A DNA stretch of 64,000 nucleotides from an uncultured Odoribacter sp. (GTDB taxonomy: Bacteria > Bacteroidota > Bacteroidia > Bacteroidales > Marinifilaceae). The notes beneath the pieces were generated by a model. The model made no database searches. It saw only the letters and a program-made list of their open reading frames with translations, and was not told the origin of the DNA. A program made the translations under genes and the position numbers. The stretch is from assembly GCA_910578105.1 (NCBI GenBank), contig CAJTPD010000004.1, positions 82,933 to 146,932 of the forward strand. The letters run 5' to 3'. Shown one piece after another: positions 61,088 to 64,000 of this stretch; the stretch's first letter is position 1, and every line of letters starts with the position of its first letter.

Positions 61088-61113
61088 TTAATTAAATAAC
61101 AAGGATTTTTATT

Positions 61114-62664
61114 ATGGCGGTGAGTAGTGAGTTAGTAATAGACGTAAAAGCGGACGAAATCGTAATTGCCTTACTGAGGGAGAAGAAGTTGGTGGAACTG
61201 ACTAAGGAAAAAACCAGTATGCAATTTGCGGTGGGAGATATTTATCTTGGTAAAGTAAAAAAAATTATGCCCGGATTGAATGCTGCTTTTGTGAATGTAG
61301 GGTATGAGAAAGATGCATTTTTGCATTATCTGGATTTGAGTCCGCAGTTTCATTCCTTGGACAGTTATATTAAACAGTGTATAGCCCGTAAAGGAATGCC
61401 GGTTTCAAAGTTGAAGCTGGAACCGGAAATAGTGAAGAACGGAAAAATTGGTGATATTCTGACTGTCGGACAATGGGTGGCAGTGCAGGTAGCTAAGGAG
61501 CCTATTTCTACCAAAGGTCCCCGGTTGACCTCTGAGTTGAGTATTGCCGGCCGGAATCTGGTGCTGATGCCTTTTTCGGATAAAGTGTCTGTTTCTCAGA
61601 AAATCAAATCTCCGGAAGAGAGAAAGCGTTTGAAACGTTTGATAGAAAGTATTAAGCCTAAAAATTACGGAGTTATAATCCGGACTGTGGCAGAGGGAAA
61701 GAAGGTGGCGACATTTGACAGCGAACTGAAAGAATTGGTAGAGCGTTTTGAGACTGCTTTCAAGCATATCCGCGATATAGAGCCTCCGAAGTTGATTTTG
61801 GGAGAGATTGACAGAACGAGTGCAATTTTAAGGGATATTCTGAATCCTTCTTTTGAGAATGTTTATGTAAATGATATTACTTTAAGTAAAGAAATCAGGC
61901 ATTTTCTGAGTACAATAGCACCTGAAAAACAGGATATTGTCAAATATGTATCCCCGGAGATACCTATTTTGGACCATTTTGGTGTGGATAAGCAGATTAA
62001 ATCTTCTTTGGGCAAAACGGTTTCTTTTAAAAATGGAGCTTATCTGATTATCGAACATACGGAGGCTTTTCATGTTATTGATGTCAATAGCGGAAACCGT
62101 ACAAAATTGGGCGATGATCAGGAAACGAATGCTTTGGAGGTAAATCTGGCTGCAGCAGAGGAGGTGGCCAGGCAATTACAATTGCGTGATATGGGGGGAA
62201 TCATTGTCATAGATTTTATTGATATGCAAAAGGCGGAGAATCGCCAGAAGCTATTTGATAAAATGAAAGAATGCATGGAAATTGACCGTGCGAAACATAC
62301 TATTTTGCCGTTGAGCAAATTCGGACTGATGCAAATTACCCGTCAACGGGTTCGTCCTGAGATGACGGTAGATACTACTGAATTATGTCCTGTTTGTCAT
62401 GGCACTGGAAAAGCGGAAGCGGCAATCCTGGTTATTGACAAGATTGAGGATACTTTAGAATATCAGGTTTGCGAAAAGAAAAATAAAAATATTATTCTGA
62501 AAGTGCATCCTTTTGTAGGGGCTTATCTGAAGAAAGGTCTCTGGTCGTACAGAAGAAAGTGGGCATTTCGTTATCGGATGTCCCTGAAAATAATAGATGT
62601 CCCGTCGTATTATATTTATGAATATCATTTTTATAATAAATATAACAGGGAATTAGAAAAATAA
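61114..62664 (+). CDS. rng: Ribonuclease E/G family endoribonuclease
   Basis: 516 residues, close to RNase G in length. An N-terminal S1 RNA-binding domain with inserted region (VGDIYLGKVKKIMPGLNAAF) is followed by the 5'-sensor and DNase-like catalytic domain. The metal-binding Asp residues lie in HVIDVNSGNRT and IIVIDFIDMQ. The zinc-link motif CPVCHGTG is present at about 430, as needed for dimer and tetramer assembly. It lacks the long RNase E tail. It processes rRNA and starts mRNA decay. Confidence 0.95.
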   Translation: MAVSSELVIDVKADEIVIALLREKKLVELTKEKTSMQFAVGDIYLGKVKKIMPGLNAAFVNVGYEKDAFLHYLDLSPQFHSLDSYIKQCIARKGMPVSKLKLEPEIVKNGKIGDILTVGQWVAVQVAKEPISTKGPRLTSELSIAGRNLVLMPFSDKVSVSQKIKSPEERKRLKRLIESIKPKNYGVIIRTVAEGKKVATFDSELKELVERFETAFKHIRDIEPPKLILGEIDRTSAILRDILNPSFENVYVNDITLSKEIRHFLSTIAPEKQDIVKYVSPEIPILDHFGVDKQIKSSLGKTVSFKNGAYLIIEHTEAFHVIDVNSGNRTKLGDDQETNALEVNLAAAEEVARQLQLRDMGGIIVIDFIDMQKAENRQKLFDKMKECMEIDRAKHTILPLSKFGLMQITRQRVRPEMTVDTTELCPVCHGTGKAEAAILVIDKIEDTLEYQVCEKKNKNIILKVHPFVGAYLKKGLWSYRRKWAFRYRMSLKIIDVPSYYIYEYHFYNKYNRELEK

Positions 62665-62678
62665 AGTACCGGAGCGGG

Positions 62679-62732
62679 AAATACTCGTTCTGCAAAACCG
62701 GCATACAGGTTTTGCAGAACGAGTATTTTTTT
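62679..62732 (+). terminator. Strong rho-independent terminator of the RNase gene
   Basis: A 21-bp perfect stem (62679-62699 with 62708-62728), starting AAATACTCG on the left and ending GAGTATTT on the right, around an 8-nt loop, followed by a run of T. It lies 15 nt after the stop of the RNase gene. Confidence 0.92.
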
Positions 62733-62856
62733 GAGAAGTATGGGTACTTTTGTGGCTTTGGGCAGAATCTTCTTAAAGAAAATTGAAAAACGTTTGCATA
62801 GCCATTAATTATATGTTAAACTTGGAAGCGAGGTTATTGTAGAAGTAAATTAATAA

Positions 62857-62864
62857 TATTTTTG
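62857..62864 (+). promoter_or_regulatory. Candidate -7 box of the dsbD promoter
   Basis: TATTTTTG matches TAnnTTTG. A TTG lies 17 bp upstream (62837-62839), slightly closer than the usual 19-21 bp. The leader would be about 68 nt. The box at 62745-62752 is an alternative. Confidence 0.4.
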
Positions 62865-62937
62865 TATAGAAATTTTACATCCGATACGTGTAGAAGCTGA
62901 GGAAAATCGTTTTAATAATAATTTACTTGAAAACTTT

Positions 62938-64000
62938 ATGAAAAAAAGGTTATTTGCTTTTTTGTTGATGTTCATTGCCGGGAGCTTTTCAGTATTTGCT
63001 CAGGTAGAGAATCCGACGAGATGGTCTTACTCCCAAAAGAGTCTGGGGAATAATGAATATGAGCTGATTTTTAAAGCTGCAATAGAACCCGGCTGGCATG
63101 TTTATTCTATGTATACACCGGCTGGTGGTCCGATGGCTACTGTCCTGAATTTGCAGGAAACGGGAAAAGGGATTGAATTGGTTGGCAAAGCTGTTGAGAA
63201 TGAACCAAAGAAAGAACAGGATGCTATATTTGGTGTGGAAGTTTGGTCGTTTGAAAATGAATATACAATCACTCAGAAGATAAAAGTAATCAATTCGTCA
63301 GTTGCTTCAGTTCAGGGAACTTTGGAATATCAGGTTTGCCGGGAGGGGCAATGCGTGATGTTTGACGAGGAGTTTAATATCAAAATTGGCGAACCGGCTG
63401 TTGCAAAAGAAAATATGCAGCCTGTAGCGGAAGAAAAGGATGCTCAGAAAGATGAATCGTTGTGGGCGTTCTTCTGGATGGCTTTTATTGCCGGTTTAGC
63501 TGCTGTTATTATGCCTTGTGTATTCCCGATGATTCCTATGACCGTGTCGTTTTTTATGCATGGGGACGCAAGTAAAGCCAAGGCTAAGGCCAAAGCAATA
63601 TTCTTTTCTTTGTCTATCATTGCTATTTATACGGCATTGGGATTGATTATTTCTATGCTGTTGGGACCGGACTTTATTAACTGGTTGAGTACTAATTGGG
63701 TGCCTAATCTGTTCTTCTTTGTTATTTTTATGATTTTTGCGGCGTCTTTCTTTGGTGCTTTCGAAATCGTGTTGCCTTCCTGGATTGTAAATAAATCGGA
63801 TGCACAGGCGGACAAAGGAGGCTATGTAGGGGCTTTCTTTATGGCCTTTACATTGGTTTTGGTTTCTTTTTCTTGTACCGCTCCGATTGTAGGAACTGTA
63901 TTGGTGGAAGCGGCACGCGGTTCTGTTTTACGTCCGATTATCGGTATGTTGGGTTTCTCTATTGCAGTTGCCCTGCCGTTTGGTTTCTTTGCGTTTTTCC
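62938..64000 (+). CDS. dsbD: Thiol:disulfide interchange protein DsbD (partial, cut by window edge)
   Basis: 354 residues are visible and the frame is open at the window end. It passes electrons from cytoplasmic thioredoxin to the periplasm. Parts in order: signal peptide (MKKRLFAFLLMFIAGSFSVFA); periplasmic alpha domain (about 22-150) with its Cys pair in QVCREGQCVM; then the membrane domain with the first core Cys in VIMPCVFPMIPMTVSFF and the second in LVSFSCTAPIVG. The C-terminal thioredoxin domain is beyond the edge. The cotranscribed genes are unknown. Confidence 0.93.
   Translation, partial: MKKRLFAFLLMFIAGSFSVFAQVENPTRWSYSQKSLGNNEYELIFKAAIEPGWHVYSMYTPAGGPMATVLNLQETGKGIELVGKAVENEPKKEQDAIFGVEVWSFENEYTITQKIKVINSSVASVQGTLEYQVCREGQCVMFDEEFNIKIGEPAVAKENMQPVAEEKDAQKDESLWAFFWMAFIAGLAAVIMPCVFPMIPMTVSFFMHGDASKAKAKAKAIFFSLSIIAIYTALGLIISMLLGPDFINWLSTNWVPNLFFFVIFMIFAASFFGAFEIVLPSWIVNKSDAQADKGGYVGAFFMAFTLVLVSFSCTAPIVGTVLVEAARGSVLRPIIGMLGFSIAVALPFGFFAFF

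Larger units (their letters stand above)
62665..62937. other. 273-bp intergenic region before dsbD
   Basis: Holds the strong terminator of the RNase gene, two -7-type boxes (TACTTTTG at 62745-62752 and TATTTTTG at 62857-62864) and an AT-rich leader. No gene-like frame is seen. Confidence 0.5.

Noticed and set aside
1..64000. CRISPR arrays, tRNA, rRNA, transposases, phage genes
   Set aside because: No regularly spaced repeats, no cloverleaf-like T-loop (GGTTCGAATCC type) in an intergenic region, and no transposase or integrase motifs were seen.

Overview
The window looks like a piece of a chromosome from the phylum Bacteroidota, most likely order Bacteroidales. Supporting signs are SusC/SusD pairs, GldD and GldE, a COX24/mS38-like small ribosomal-type protein, a MurE with the meso-diaminopimelate motif, and many promoters of the TTTG / TAnnTTTG type. 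A gut genus such as Odoribacter or Butyricimonas would fit (a 4-hydroxybutyrate-type CoA-transferase is present), but that is inference. I see no rRNA, tRNA, CRISPR array, insertion sequence or prophage.

Layout. 1-71: edge of a leftward gene with a BatA-type N-terminus. 301-4269: rightward parA-parB-DUF5683-lytic transglycosylase. 4316-8305: leftward housekeeping genes (dgt, CoA-transferase, smpB, a Yip1-type membrane protein). 8370-24684: one long leftward block with two SusC/SusD pairs, a DUF4843 lipoprotein, a PKD-like lipoprotein, one ABC ATPase and a twice-repeated pair of membrane protein plus DUF4857-like protein; it ends in a decayed HsmA-like remnant. 25030-41716: the rightward division and cell wall (dcw) cluster, mraZ-rsmH-ftsL-ftsI-murE-mraY-murD-ftsW-murG-murC-ftsQ-ftsA, closed by two different ftsZ genes in tandem. 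murF and ddl are not in it. A DEAD-box helicase gene with a hairpin-rich leader follows, then a broken GH36 alpha-galactosidase fragment. 44285-49633: fimbrillin-like lipoprotein, a UspA-like protein and a large outer-membrane protein with a metallopeptidase-like head. 49832-54964: ligA and clpC. 55015-56132: Lrp/AsnC and TetR-like regulators. 56343-59791: an alkaline-phosphatase-like protein, then gldD and gldE. 59896-62664: ssb, HU, the small COX24-like gene and the RNase E/G gene. 62938 to the right edge: a partial dsbD.

Most notable points: (1) two divergent but apparently intact FtsZ paralogues side by side; (2) a DNA ligase A of 829 residues in which the helix-hairpin-helix module appears about three times; (3) an alkaline-phosphatase-family protein that keeps the nucleophile but has lost most metal ligands; (4) a Sus-like operon joined to an ABC system, with both halves internally duplicated; (5) three AAAGTGG boxes at a strict 10-bp spacing before mraZ, a likely MraZ operator; (6) a three-hairpin leader before the DEAD-box helicase.

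All calls come from reading the sequence and remembered family features. No database search or folding program was run.
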